From an uncultured Sphingomonas sp. (GTDB lineage: Bacteria > Pseudomonadota > Alphaproteobacteria > Sphingomonadales > Sphingomonadaceae), in NCBI GenBank assembly GCA_913774925.1, contig CAJYKB010000005.1:1-42274 (forward strand): DNA of 42,274 nt, in the 5' to 3' direction. Position numbers and translations under genes: made by a program. Numbering within the stretch: the first letter of the stretch is position 1; every line of letters begins with the position of its first letter. Below, piece by piece: positions 8,844-16,801 of the stretch. Below the pieces are notes generated by a model, which saw only the letters and a program-made list of their open reading frames with translations, ran no database searches and was not told the DNA's origin.

Positions 8844-9421
8844 GGCAGGTCCCCCATCAGCGCCTCGCTGGTGACGATCGCCTCGGCGACCTCCGCGATC
8901 CGCCGGTTCGATTGCATCGCATGCCCACGCAGCAGGGCATAGGCGGCCGGCTCGTCGATGCGGCGGCGGCGCATCAGGATCGCCTTCGCCTTGTCGATCG
9001 TCTGGCGATCGATCAGCGCGGTCTTCGCCTCCGCCAGTTCGGCCTGAAGCCGCGAGAACGCCTGGAAACGGCGGATCGCGACGTCCAGCACCGGCTTGAT
9101 CCGCTGCTTGGCCAGCCCGTCGACGACATAGGCGGACACGCCGGCATCGACCGCCGCCAGCGCGCTCTCGGCGTCCGACTGGTCGACGAACATCGCGATC
9201 GGCCGGTCGAGCGCGCGCGACATGGCGAAGAAATCCTCCAGCAGGTCGCGGCTGGGGTTCTCCAGATTGACGAGGATCACCTCCGGCGCGCAGGCTTCGA
9301 TCTGACGCGCGAGCGGGCCGGCGGGATCGATGACGACCTGGTCGTCCAGCCCGGCCTCGCGCAGTCCCTCGGCAATGATCGCCGCACGGGTGCGACTCGT
9401 GTCGATGATCGCGATCCTCAC
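8840..9421 (-). CDS. nasT: ANTAR-domain RNA-binding antiterminator NasT
   Basis: NasT binds paired hexaloop hairpins in leader RNA and allows transcription past a terminator. The 193-aa product has an N-terminal receiver-like domain (residues 1-120), a helical linker, and a C-terminal ANTAR domain (about 128-190: QTIDKAKAILMRRR, then EPAAYALLRGHAM, then IAEVAEAIV). The usual phospho-acceptor Asp is replaced: the strand reads ILVNLENP, with Asn at position 52. Control by phosphorylation is therefore unlikely, and control by NasS binding is the expected mode. The start is GTG at 9421; no strong ribosome site is visible. The 102 bases to the divergent gene at 9524 probably hold the nasTS promoter, but I cannot point to it. 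Confidence 0.93.
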   Translation of the reverse strand: MRIAIIDTSRTRAAIIAEGLREAGLDDQVVIDPAGPLARQIEACAPEVILVNLENPSRDLLEDFFAMSRALDRPIAMFVDQSDAESALAAVDAGVSAYVVDGLAKQRIKPVLDVAIRRFQAFSRLQAELAEAKTALIDRQTIDKAKAILMRRRRIDEPAAYALLRGHAMQSNRRIAEVAEAIVTSEALMGDLP

Positions 9422-9523
9422 AGCCGCGGCCGATTACAGAACGGCATGCGGGGGCGATAGCCCGTTCCGAGCGTGGAACGAGATGACGCAGCCCTTGTTC
9501 TGCGACATCGAAGGGGACATCGC

Positions 9524-10312
9524 ATGACGGCCAGCGCACGGCTGACGGCACTCACACGCATGGGATTCGCCACGCGCGGGCTACTCTACCTCGTCATCTC
9601 GCTGTTGATCCTGCGTACCGGGCGGGCGGAGGATCCCAGCGGCGCGATCGAATATCTGGGCCGCGGCGGCGGACAGGCACTGTTGGTCGTCATCGCCGTC
9701 GGTCTGGCGGCGTACGGCATCTGGCGGCTGGCCGACGCGGCGCTCGATATCGAGCGGCACGGCACCGAGCGCGCAGGGGTCATGGAACGCGTCGGCGCGG
9801 GCATCAGCGGGGCGATCCACCTGTTCCTGGCGTGGCAGGCGATCCAGCTGATGCGCGGGGCGGCGCTGTCGGGCGACGGCGCGCAGGCGGGCGCGCGGAC
9901 CGCGTTGCAGCTCCCCGGCGGCTGGGCGCTGATCCTGGTGGCGGCGGCCCTGCTGGCGCTGGTCGGCGTGGTGCAGCTGGCGAAGGCGGTCAAAGGCTCG
10001 TTCCTGCGCTACCTCGATCCCGCGGTCGCGCGACATGGCTGGGTGCAGTGGAGCGGTCGTGCCGGCTATGCCGCGCGCGGCGTGGTCTTCCTCGTCAGCA
10101 GCTACCTGCTGGCGCGCGCGGGGATCGAGGAGCGCGCCGGCGTCGCGGGCGGCATGGCACGCGTGCTGGCGTGGCTGACCCATCCCTTCGATCTTGTCAT
10201 CGGTGCCGGGCTGCTGGCCTTCGCGCTCTTCAGCCTGGTGGAGGCACGCTACCGGCGGCTGCACGACGTGCCGGTCGACGACGCGATCCGCCGCGCGACC
10301 GCCTGGCGCTGA
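9524..10312 (+). CDS. DUF1206 family membrane protein
   Basis: The 262-aa integral membrane protein has three repeated two-helix units, as in DUF1206. The repeat starts are recognisable: GFATRGLLYLVISLLIL near residue 11, GAGISGAIHLFLAWQAIQ near 90, and GRAGYAARGVVFLVSSYLL near 181. Six membrane segments are expected. The family has no established function. The ATG at 9524 follows an AAGGGGA ribosome site; a longer reading frame upstream has no such signal. It is divergent from nasT and convergent with the PAS protein gene, separated from the latter by the structured repeat element. No functional link to nitrate genes is evident. Confidence 0.85.
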   Translation: MTASARLTALTRMGFATRGLLYLVISLLILRTGRAEDPSGAIEYLGRGGGQALLVVIAVGLAAYGIWRLADAALDIERHGTERAGVMERVGAGISGAIHLFLAWQAIQLMRGAALSGDGAQAGARTALQLPGGWALILVAAALLALVGVVQLAKAVKGSFLRYLDPAVARHGWVQWSGRAGYAARGVVFLVSSYLLARAGIEERAGVAGGMARVLAWLTHPFDLVIGAGLLAFALFSLVEARYRRLHDVPVDDAIRRATAWR

Positions 10313-10344
10313 TACCGCTTCACACCGTTTTACGCGGGGACGAA

Positions 10345-10627
10345 GCGGTCAAGGGACCAGACCCATAACTGCCAATGGCCGTGATCGCCCGGAGCATCCC
10401 GCCGGCAAGGAGTGTGGCGCAGACGCGTGGCGGGGCCACGCGCAAGCAAACGACGCCGTCCGGCGGGATGCTCCGGGCGACCGCTTTGCGGCGGGCCGAA
10501 TTTGGCGCCATTCGGCGTCGCGCGTCGGTCACGATGCAGCAGCATCGCTCCCTCCTTGCTCCTAGCCTGGCGCCAAATTCGGCTCCGTCCCGGCCGTTAT
10601 CGGTTATGGGGCTGGACCCTAGACCGC
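10345..10627. repeat. 283-bp nested inverted-repeat element with three-way-junction fold
   Basis: The only gene-free stretch over 300 bases (10313-10618) is filled by this element. The outer arms 10345-10381 and 10591-10627 are inverted copies matching at 30 of 37 positions. Inside lie two side-by-side hairpin units. The first pairs 10385-10405 with 10460-10480 (21 bp, perfect) and carries an apical hairpin CGCGTGG-cgggg-CCACGCG at 10424-10442. The second pairs 10495-10510 with 10568-10583 (16 bp, perfect) and carries CGATGC-agca-GCATCG at 10532-10547. The 10495 arm can also fold locally (GCCGAAT with ATTCGGC at 10510-10516). No reading frame in it looks real. The right end includes the last two codons and stop of the PAS gene. 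Confidence 0.85.
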
Positions 10628-11266
10628 CATCATCGCACGGGCGCGCTTCGTCGCGGCCTTGGTGTCGCTCGCCAGCTTCTTGACCTCACCGGCGACCACC
10701 GCGAACCCGCGCCCGGCTTCGCCGGCACGGGCCGCCTCGATCGAGGCATTGAGCGCGAGAAGGTTCGTCTGCGACGCGATCAGCGCGATCGCGTCGACCA
10801 CGCCGCCCAGTTCGCCGAGCAACGCCTCCATCGCCGCCTGTCGCTGCCCCGCCTCCTCGCGGTAGCGCTGGCTTTCCGCAAGACCGCGGCCCAGTTCGCT
10901 TTCCAGCGCCACCTGCTGCGTAACGTCGCTGGCGAATTTCACGATTCGCTCCACCCTGCCATCGGCCGCCAGAATGCAGGTGTAGGTGGCGTGCAGCCAC
11001 ACCTCGCGCCCGTCACGGGCGTACCGCTGGAACCGCCCACCCTGCGAGCCACCGTGCCGCAGCTTGCTCCAGAAGGCGGCATATTCGCTCGATCGCGCAT
11101 AATCGCCGGCGCAGAAGATGCGATGATGCTGACCTGTCACGTGCGCCAGCGAATATCCCATCGTCGCCAGAAACGCGTCGTTCGCCCAGCGGATCACGCC
11201 ATCGGGATCGAATTCGATCATCAGATGGGAGCGATCGATCGCCTGCCACAGTGGATCATCACGCAT
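10619..11266 (-). CDS. Soluble PAS domain protein with a short MCP signalling tip
   Basis: The 215-aa product has an N-terminal PAS domain (residues 1-115, with [17 protein letters not shown] and the PAC-like region ending in FASDVTQQV) and then a short helical methyl-accepting chemotaxis segment. That segment contains the conserved tip ([33 protein letters not shown]). There is no membrane segment or HAMP domain, so it is cytoplasmic. The protein stops only about 16 residues after the tip, so the returning helix of the usual hairpin is nearly absent. Its stop and last codons lie in the outer arm of the repeat element, which raises the possibility of a truncated end. The ATG at 11266 is chosen because the PAS domain begins there; the ribosome site is weak. 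Confidence 0.8.
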   Translation of the reverse strand: MRDDPLWQAIDRSHLMIEFDPDGVIRWANDAFLATMGYSLAHVTGQHHRIFCAGDYARSSEYAAFWSKLRHGGSQGGRFQRYARDGREVWLHATYTCILAADGRVERIVKFASDVTQQVALESELGRGLAESQRYREEAGQRQAAMEALLGELGGVVDAIALIASQTNLLALNASIEAARAGEAGRGFAVVAGEVKKLASDTKAATKRARAMMAV

Positions 11267-11345
11267 AGGAAGCGCCTCAACAGTCGACGCATTCCTATGC
11301 GGGATCAGGTTAACATCGCGATAAGGTTGGCCGTCAACACCTTCG

Positions 11346-12143
11346 TCAGACGGCCGTCTTGCCATATTCCTGGCGTGTGACCGGATGGCTCGACGACAGC
11401 CCGCCGTCCACCGCCAGTGCCTGTCCGTTGACATAGCTGGCGTCGTCGCTCGCCAGGAACAGCGCGGCCTTCGCCAGTTCCTCCGGCTGCGCACCACGCC
11501 GCAGCGGGTTCAGGCGCCCGACCTTGTCCATCTTGCCCGCATCGCGTGCATAGTCGAACGTCGGCTTGGTCATGCCGGTTTCGGTCAGCCCGGGGCACAG
11601 CGCGTTGACCCGCACGTTGCTGCCCGAGAGCTGCTGCGCCGACGTCATCGCCAGGTTGATGACCCCGGCCTTGGACGCGGAATAGGCCGGCGACCCCGCG
11701 CCCGACCGGATTCCCGCGACGCTGGCGGTCAGCACGATCGCCCCGCCCCCACGTTCGGCGATCCGGGGGGCGGCATGCTTCACCGCCAGATAGGGCCCGA
11801 TCAGGTTGACGCGCAGCACCTCGGTGATGAGCGATACGTCGGTGTCGAAGATGTTCGCCATCCCGCCCGAGATGCCGGCGTTGGCGAACATCACGTCCAG
11901 CCCGCCGAAACGCTCGCAGGCGAGCGCGACGGCCTTCACCACATCCTCTTCCCTGCCGGCGTCGATCCGGATCGCCTCGGCGGTGCCGCCCGCATCGCGG
12001 ATCGCCTGCGCGGTGGCATCGGCGGTCTCGTTGATGTCGGCGACGATCACCTTGCCGCCCTCGCGCGCGAAGAGCGTCGCGGCGGCGCGCCCGATCCCCG
12101 ACCCGGCGCCGGTGACGATGATCGACTTGTCCTGAAAGCGCAT
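11346..12143 (-). CDS. SDR family NAD-dependent oxidoreductase
   Basis: The 265-aa classical short-chain dehydrogenase has a cofactor motif TGAGSGIG (residues 11-18), Asp36 at the end of the second strand (favours NAD over NADP), NAG at 88-90, Asn113, Ser141, and the catalytic YSASK with Tyr154 and Lys158. An ATG five codons upstream (12158) is in frame, but GGAGG sits five bases before the ATG at 12143, so the latter is chosen. The substrate is unknown. It lies downstream of a second SDR, an APH-like kinase, an alcohol dehydrogenase and an acyl-CoA dehydrogenase, all on the same strand, so a role in oxidising a hydroxyl of the same substrate is likely. Confidence 0.9.
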   Translation of the reverse strand: MRFQDKSIIVTGAGSGIGRAAATLFAREGGKVIVADINETADATAQAIRDAGGTAEAIRIDAGREEDVVKAVALACERFGGLDVMFANAGISGGMANIFDTDVSLITEVLRVNLIGPYLAVKHAAPRIAERGGGAIVLTASVAGIRSGAGSPAYSASKAGVINLAMTSAQQLSGSNVRVNALCPGLTETGMTKPTFDYARDAGKMDKVGRLNPLRRGAQPEELAKAALFLASDDASYVNGQALAVDGGLSSSHPVTRQEYGKTAV

Positions 12144-12236
12144 CCCAACCTCCGTCATGCCGGGCCTGTCCGGCGTCCGCGGGGCCGCACGCCCCGGCGA
12201 TAGAATATGTCATGCGAAGCACCCACCGTGCGATGG

Positions 12237-12257
12237 CCCCCGGCATCGCGCCGGGGG
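12237..12257 (-). other. Perfect stem-loop between two SDR genes
   Basis: An 8-bp perfect stem (CCCCCGGC-atcgc-GCCGGGGG) lies 13 bases downstream of the stop of the SDR at 12271-13035. No U run follows on the minus strand, so it is more likely an RNA-stabilising hairpin or weak terminator than a strong one. Confidence 0.45.
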
Positions 12258-12270
12258 ACGGGCGCGATCG

Positions 12271-13035
12271 TCAGATCGTCACGCCGCCGTCGATCACCAT
12301 CGTCTGCCCGGTCATGAACCCGCTCGCCCGGCTGGCGAGATAGACGACCGCGCCCGCGATCTCCTCCGGCTCGCCGATGCGGCGCAGCGGCGTGGTGCGG
12401 TTGCGCTCGGCGACCGCGGCCTCGTCCTCCCACAGCGCCTTGGCGAAATCGGTCTTGATGAGGCCCGGCGCGATGCAGTTCACGCGGATGCCGTGCTTGC
12501 CGTATTCATGCGCCAGGTTCCGGGCGAGCTGCATGTCGGCGGCCTTGCTGATGCAATAGGCGCCGATCACCGTCGAACCGCGCAGGCCGCCGATCGAGCT
12601 GACGATGACGATGCTGCCCTCGCCGCGCTCCTTCATCTCGGGCGCGACCATCTGCACCAGCCAGTGGTTGGAGATGATGTTGTTGTCGAGGATCTTGCGG
12701 AACTGCTCGTCCGCGATTCCCTCCTGCGGCCCGTAATAGGGGTTGGACGCGGCGTTGCAGACCAGCACGTCGATTCGCCCGAACGCGCCCCGCGCGGCAT
12801 CCACCAGCGCCTGCAACCCCGCCTTGTCGGAGATGTTGGCGGCGACCGCGATCGCGGTGCCGGCGCCGAACCGCGCGTTGATCTCGTCCGCCACGGCGTC
12901 GCACGCGTCCTGCTTGCGGCTGGAGATGACCACCTTCGCCCCCTGCTCGGCGCAGGCGATCGCGGAGGCCTTGCCGATCCCGCGCGAGGATCCGGTGATG
13001 AGCACGACCTTGTCGGTCAGATCGAATAGCGACAT
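12271..13035 (-). CDS. SDR family oxidoreductase, NADP-type
   Basis: The 254-aa classical short-chain dehydrogenase has the cofactor motif TGSSRGIG (residues 14-21), a basic residue after the second strand (Arg40, pointing to NADP), CNAAS at 93-97, Ser147 and the catalytic pair Tyr160 and Lys164 (YCISK). The C-terminal GQTMVIDGG is typical of the family. The ATG at 13035 has GGGAG upstream. An inverted repeat separates it from the kinase gene. The two SDR genes here differ in predicted cofactor, so they may act on different intermediates or in opposite directions. The substrate is not predictable from sequence. Confidence 0.9.
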   Translation of the reverse strand: MSLFDLTDKVVLITGSSRGIGKASAIACAEQGAKVVISSRKQDACDAVADEINARFGAGTAIAVAANISDKAGLQALVDAARGAFGRIDVLVCNAASNPYYGPQEGIADEQFRKILDNNIISNHWLVQMVAPEMKERGEGSIVIVSSIGGLRGSTVIGAYCISKAADMQLARNLAHEYGKHGIRVNCIAPGLIKTDFAKALWEDEAAVAERNRTTPLRRIGEPEEIAGAVVYLASRASGFMTGQTMVIDGGVTI

Positions 13036-13048
13036 CTTTCCCACTCCC

Positions 13049-13143
13049 GTCATTCCCGCGAAGGCGGGAATCCAGAGACGCTGACCTCGCGTCTCCATCG
13101 ATACCGTCGCGCGTCTGGATCCCTGCCTCCGCGGGGATGACGG
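13049..13143. repeat. REP-like inverted pair
   Basis: Two short hairpin repeats face each other: TTCCCGCGAAGGCGGGAA near 13053-13070, and a diverged copy with CCCTGCCTCCGCGGGG ending at 13143. The flanks ATCCAGAGACGC and GCGTCTGGAT are also complementary, so the whole unit can form one long stem. It fills the gap between the SDR start and the APH-like kinase stop. Related pairs lie at 27313, 29807 and 31359. Confidence 0.8.
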
Positions 13144-13150
13144 CTGTCGA

Positions 13151-14206
13151 TTACGCTCCCGCCTTCTGCGCGAAACCCCAGGCCGCGTCGGCCAGCATCG
13201 GCACGCGCGCGCTCGTCTCCTCCGCCTTGGCGTTGGATGCGGTGCCGATCAGGAAGCGCTTCTTGATCCCCTGGACGATGCTGGCGAGGCGGAACAGGTT
13301 GAACGCGAAATACCAGTCGAGATCGGGAAGGCCGTCGCGGTCGGTCCGCCGGCAGTAGCGCTCGACCATCTCCTCCAGCGTCGGGATCCCGGTCTCGGGG
13401 CCGGTCAGCCCCATCACGCCCGAACGGCCCTCCGGCACCGTGACCCAGCTCATCAGATAATAGGTCAGGTCCGCGGTCGGATCGCCCAATGTGCACAATT
13501 CCCAGTCGAGCACCGCCGCCACGCGCGGCTCGGTGCCGGGCGCGAACTTCATATTGTCGACACGGTAGTCGCCGTGGACGATCGAGGTCCGCGTCTGTTC
13601 GGGCAGCGTCCGCGGCAGCCACTCGATCAGCGATTCCATCGCCGGCATATGCTCGGTTTCGGCGCCGCGATACTGCTTGGTCCAGCGGCTGACCTGCCGC
13701 TCGAAATAATTGCCCGGTCGCCCGAAATCGCCGAGGCCGATCGCCTCATGATCGGTGTTGTGCAGGTCCGCCAGCACGTCGATCATCGCATGATAATGGT
13801 CGCGGCGCTGCTCGGGCGTCAGTTCCGGCATCGTGCCGTCCCAGATCGTGCGCCCGTCGACCATCTCCATCACGTAGAAGGCGGAGCCGATGACGCCGTC
13901 GTCCTCGCATAGGCCATATTGCCGCGGCACCGGAAAGCCGGTGGGGTGCAGCGCCGCCATCACGCGATACTCGCGATCGACCTGATGCGCGCTCGGCAAC
14001 AGCTCGCCCATGGGCTTGCGTCGCAGGACGTAATCGGTGCCCGGCGTCATCAGCTTGTACGTCGGGTTCGACTGCCCCCCGGCGAACTTCGCATAGGTCA
14101 GCGGGCCGTCGAACCCCGGCACCTGCTCCCGCATCCATGCCGAAAGCCGGTCGGTATCGAGCCGATCGCGTTCGGCGATCTCTTCCTGGAGGCTGGCGTC
14201 GGTCAT
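13151..14206 (-). CDS. APH-like phosphotransferase (acyl-CoA dehydrogenase-associated kinase)
   Basis: The 351-aa protein belongs to the aminoglycoside/choline kinase fold. The nucleotide loop is FAGGQSNPTYKL (41-52), the catalytic loop is HGDYRVDNM (211-219, with Asp213 as base), and the metal-binding DWE is at 234-236. The close relatives are not antibiotic kinases but the group paired with ACAD10/11-type dehydrogenases. Those include LvaA of Pseudomonas putida, which phosphorylates the 4-hydroxyl of 4-hydroxyacyl-CoA. The ATG overlaps the stop of the alcohol dehydrogenase (ATGA), and an ACAD10/11-like gene lies one further upstream, so the three are coupled. An aminoglycoside resistance role is unlikely. 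The substrate assignment is inference. Confidence 0.9.
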   Translation of the reverse strand: MTDASLQEEIAERDRLDTDRLSAWMREQVPGFDGPLTYAKFAGGQSNPTYKLMTPGTDYVLRRKPMGELLPSAHQVDREYRVMAALHPTGFPVPRQYGLCEDDGVIGSAFYVMEMVDGRTIWDGTMPELTPEQRRDHYHAMIDVLADLHNTDHEAIGLGDFGRPGNYFERQVSRWTKQYRGAETEHMPAMESLIEWLPRTLPEQTRTSIVHGDYRVDNMKFAPGTEPRVAAVLDWELCTLGDPTADLTYYLMSWVTVPEGRSGVMGLTGPETGIPTLEEMVERYCRRTDRDGLPDLDWYFAFNLFRLASIVQGIKKRFLIGTASNAKAEETSARVPMLADAAWGFAQKAGA

Positions 14207-15291
14207 TGGTCGAACGTGATGACGCTGCGCGTCGCGTCGCCCTTGCGGAGTTCGTCGAACGCACGGTTGATCCGGTCGAGCGGCATCCGCTCGGCGATGA
14301 TCGTGTCGAGATCGAGCATCCCGCGCTGATAGAAATCGACCAGCCGCGGGATGTCGACCGGGAAGCGGTTCGATCCCATCAACCCGCCCTGCAATCGCTT
14401 GCCCGACAGCAGGTCCATCGCCGACAGCCCGACCTTCTCGCTGAGCGGCATCATCCCCAGGATCGTCGCGGTGCCGCCGCGACGCAGCACCGACACGGTG
14501 GTCGCCGCCGACTGCGGCCGCCCGACCGCCTCGATCGCATGATGGACACCGCCCTTGGACAGTTCGACCACCTCGGCGACGACATTGTCCGCCATCGCGT
14601 CGAATGTGTGCGTCGCGCCCAGCTTTTCCGCGATTGCGCGCTTCTCGGGCACGGGATCGAGCGCGATGATCTTGCCCGCGCCCGCGATCTTGGCGGCGTT
14701 GACCGCGGCCAGCCCGATCCCGCCGCAGCCGACGACACACACCGTCTCGCCCGGCGATACGTCGTTGGTGTTGAACACTGCGCCCGCGCCGGTCGTCACC
14801 GCGCAGCCGATCAGCGCGGCCCGGTCCAGCGGCATGTCGCGGTCGATCGCGACGCACGCATGTTCGTGCACCAGCATCATCTCGGCATAGGCGCTGAGAT
14901 TCAGCATCTGATTGACCACGCCGCCGTCCGCCAGCGTCAGCCGCGGCACATCGTCCTTGCCGCGCCGCGTCTCGGCACTGACGCACAGGAACATGCGGCC
15001 GGTGATGCAGAATTCGCAATGCCCGCAGAAGGCCGACAGGCAGGTGACGACGTGATCGCCGACCTTCACGGTGCGCACCTCGCTGCCCACCGCCTCCACC
15101 ACGCCCGCGGCTTCGTGACCGGGGATCGCGGGCAGCGGGTGCGGATAGGCGCCGTCGACGAAATGCAGGTCGGACCGGCATACGCCGACCGCGACGGTGC
15201 GGATCAGCACCTCGTGCGGGCCGGGGTTGGCGACGAGGACGTCGGCCACCTCCAGCGGCTTCTTGGTTTCGAACAGGACGGCGGCTTTCAC
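14203..15291 (-). CDS. Zinc-dependent alcohol dehydrogenase (MDR family)
   Basis: The 362-aa medium-chain dehydrogenase oxidises an alcohol or reduces an aldehyde or ketone with NAD(P). The catalytic zinc site shows Cys38 (VCRSDLH) and the GHE motif (His59-Glu60). The structural zinc site has four cysteines at 89, 92, 95 and 103 (CGHCEFC, then C). The Rossmann motif is GCGGIGLAAV. The start is GTG at 15291, where the typical N-terminus VKAAVLFE begins, with a GGAGG about ten bases upstream. It lies 40 bases after the acyl-CoA dehydrogenase gene and overlaps the kinase gene by four bases. The class resembles class III-like and aryl alcohol dehydrogenases; the substrate is unknown. Confidence 0.92.
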   Translation of the reverse strand: MKAAVLFETKKPLEVADVLVANPGPHEVLIRTVAVGVCRSDLHFVDGAYPHPLPAIPGHEAAGVVEAVGSEVRTVKVGDHVVTCLSAFCGHCEFCITGRMFLCVSAETRRGKDDVPRLTLADGGVVNQMLNLSAYAEMMLVHEHACVAIDRDMPLDRAALIGCAVTTGAGAVFNTNDVSPGETVCVVGCGGIGLAAVNAAKIAGAGKIIALDPVPEKRAIAEKLGATHTFDAMADNVVAEVVELSKGGVHHAIEAVGRPQSAATTVSVLRRGGTATILGMMPLSEKVGLSAMDLLSGKRLQGGLMGSNRFPVDIPRLVDFYQRGMLDLDTIIAERMPLDRINRAFDELRKGDATRSVITFDQ

Positions 15292-15331
15292 GATTCCGGT
15301 TCCTCCCCCTCTTGCGGGATATCTGATGCGA

Positions 15332-16645
15332 TTAGCGGCTGACCCCGATGTCGGCGCTCGACACCTCGACCGCCGGCCCGCGATCGTTCGACGGACGCTC
15401 CGCCTTCCAGTCGGCATATTTGCCGAACTCGTTGCGGGCGATCGCGCGGTTGTGCACCTCGTCGGGACCGTCGGCGAGCCGCAGCGTCCGCATCGCGGCC
15501 CAGGCATGCGCGAGCCCGAAGTCCTCCGCCACGCCGCCACCGCCATGCGCCTGCACCGCGTCGTCCAGGATCTTGAGCGCCATCTGCGGCGCCTGAACCT
15601 TTATCATGGCGATTTCCTGCTGCGCGGCCTTGTTCCCAGCGCGGTCCATCAGGTCGGCGGCCTTCAGGCACAGCAGGCGTGTCATCTCGATATCGATACG
15701 CGCGCGCGCGATCCGCTCCTCCCACACGCTGTGGTCGGCGACGCGCTTGCCGAACGCGATGCGGCTGACGAGGCGCTTCGCCATCTTCTCGATCGCGACC
15801 TCCGCGACGCCGATCGTGCGCATGCAATGGTGGATACGACCCGGCCCGAGGCGCCCCTGCGCGATCTCGAACCCGCGCCCCTCGCCCAGGATCACGTTCT
15901 CGACCGGCACGCGGACGTTGGTGAAGGTGACGTCGCCGTGCCCATGCGGCGCATGGTCATAGCCATAGACCGACAGCATCCGCTCGATCTTCACGCCCGG
16001 CGTGTCCATCGGCACCAGCACCTGGCTCTGCTGGCTGTGACGCGACCCCTCGAAGCTGGTCTTGCCCATCAGGATGCCGATCTTGCAGCGCGGATCACCC
16101 ACCCCCGACGACCACCATTTGCGACCGTTGATGACGTAATGATCGCCGTCACGCTCGATCCGCGTCTCGATATTGGTCGCGTCGGAGCTGGCCACCGCGG
16201 GTTCGGTCATCAGGAAGACCGAACGGATCTCGCCGTTCATCAGCGGGCGCAGCCACCGCTCCTTCTGCTCCAGCGTCCCGTATCGATGAAGCACTTCCAT
16301 GTTGCCGGTATCGGGCGCCGAGCAGTTGAAACATTCGCTCGCCCAGCCGATCCTGCCCATCTCCTCCGCACACAGCGCATATTCGAGGTTGGTCAGCTGC
16401 GTCCCCTCGAATTCGAAGGTTTCGTCGACATGGACCTGACCCGAGTGCGGCGGCATGAAGAAGTTCCACAGCCCGGCTTCCTTCGCCAGCGCCTTCACCT
16501 CCTCGATCACCGGGAGCACCTTCCACGGCTCGCCCTCGTGATGCTGGCAGTCGTATTCGGCCTGTCGCGGCGCGATATTCTGCGCGATGAAGTCGCGTAC
16601 GCGATCGCGGAAATAGGTCTCGCGCTCGTTCAGCGTGAAGTCCAT
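15332..16645 (-). CDS. Acyl-CoA dehydrogenase, ACAD10/11-like
   Basis: This flavoprotein of 437 aa has the complete acyl-CoA dehydrogenase fold: an N-terminal helical domain, a middle sheet ([23 protein letters not shown]) and a C-terminal helical domain. The signature ADGPDEVH (near 391-398) stands where medium-chain enzymes have YEGT. That variant is characteristic of the ACAD10/ACAD11 branch, whose mammalian members carry an APH kinase domain in the same chain. Here the kinase is a separate gene two positions downstream. In LvaC and ACAD10/11 the enzyme acts on 4-phosphoacyl-CoA. It is the first gene of the minus-strand operon and is divergent from the tandem TetR regulator. Confidence 0.92.
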   Translation of the reverse strand: MDFTLNERETYFRDRVRDFIAQNIAPRQAEYDCQHHEGEPWKVLPVIEEVKALAKEAGLWNFFMPPHSGQVHVDETFEFEGTQLTNLEYALCAEEMGRIGWASECFNCSAPDTGNMEVLHRYGTLEQKERWLRPLMNGEIRSVFLMTEPAVASSDATNIETRIERDGDHYVINGRKWWSSGVGDPRCKIGILMGKTSFEGSRHSQQSQVLVPMDTPGVKIERMLSVYGYDHAPHGHGDVTFTNVRVPVENVILGEGRGFEIAQGRLGPGRIHHCMRTIGVAEVAIEKMAKRLVSRIAFGKRVADHSVWEERIARARIDIEMTRLLCLKAADLMDRAGNKAAQQEIAMIKVQAPQMALKILDDAVQAHGGGGVAEDFGLAHAWAAMRTLRLADGPDEVHNRAIARNEFGKYADWKAERPSNDRGPAVEVSSADIGVSR

Positions 16646-16686
16646 CGCAGCTCTCCTGACATCCGTTTCGTCCGACGCTTAGGCCA

Positions 16687-16702
16687 TACCGCTTATTCGG
16701 TA
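16687..16702. promoter_or_regulatory. Candidate TetR operator
   Basis: An inverted repeat TACCG-CTTATT-CGGTA lies in the 156-bp divergent promoter region, 41 bases upstream of the acyl-CoA dehydrogenase start and 100 bases upstream of the tandem TetR gene. Size and position fit a local repressor site, but it was found by eye only and the half sites are just 5 bp. Confidence 0.4.
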
Positions 16703-16801
16703 AAGCACCTGTTTGATGCTCGATCCCCAACGCGGCGGCGGGTTGCGGGCCGGATGCAAAAGGGACTGTACCTTCGAAACACGCGTGCTAACGTGAGTCG
16801 A

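Noticed and set aside
10313..10618. Small coding genes inside the structured element
   Set aside because: Frames of 70-120 codons exist on both strands but follow the repeat arms, lack ribosome sites and resemble no family.
13151..14206. Aminoglycoside resistance kinase
   Set aside because: The fold is shared, but the operon context and sequence type point to the acyl-CoA dehydrogenase-associated kinases.
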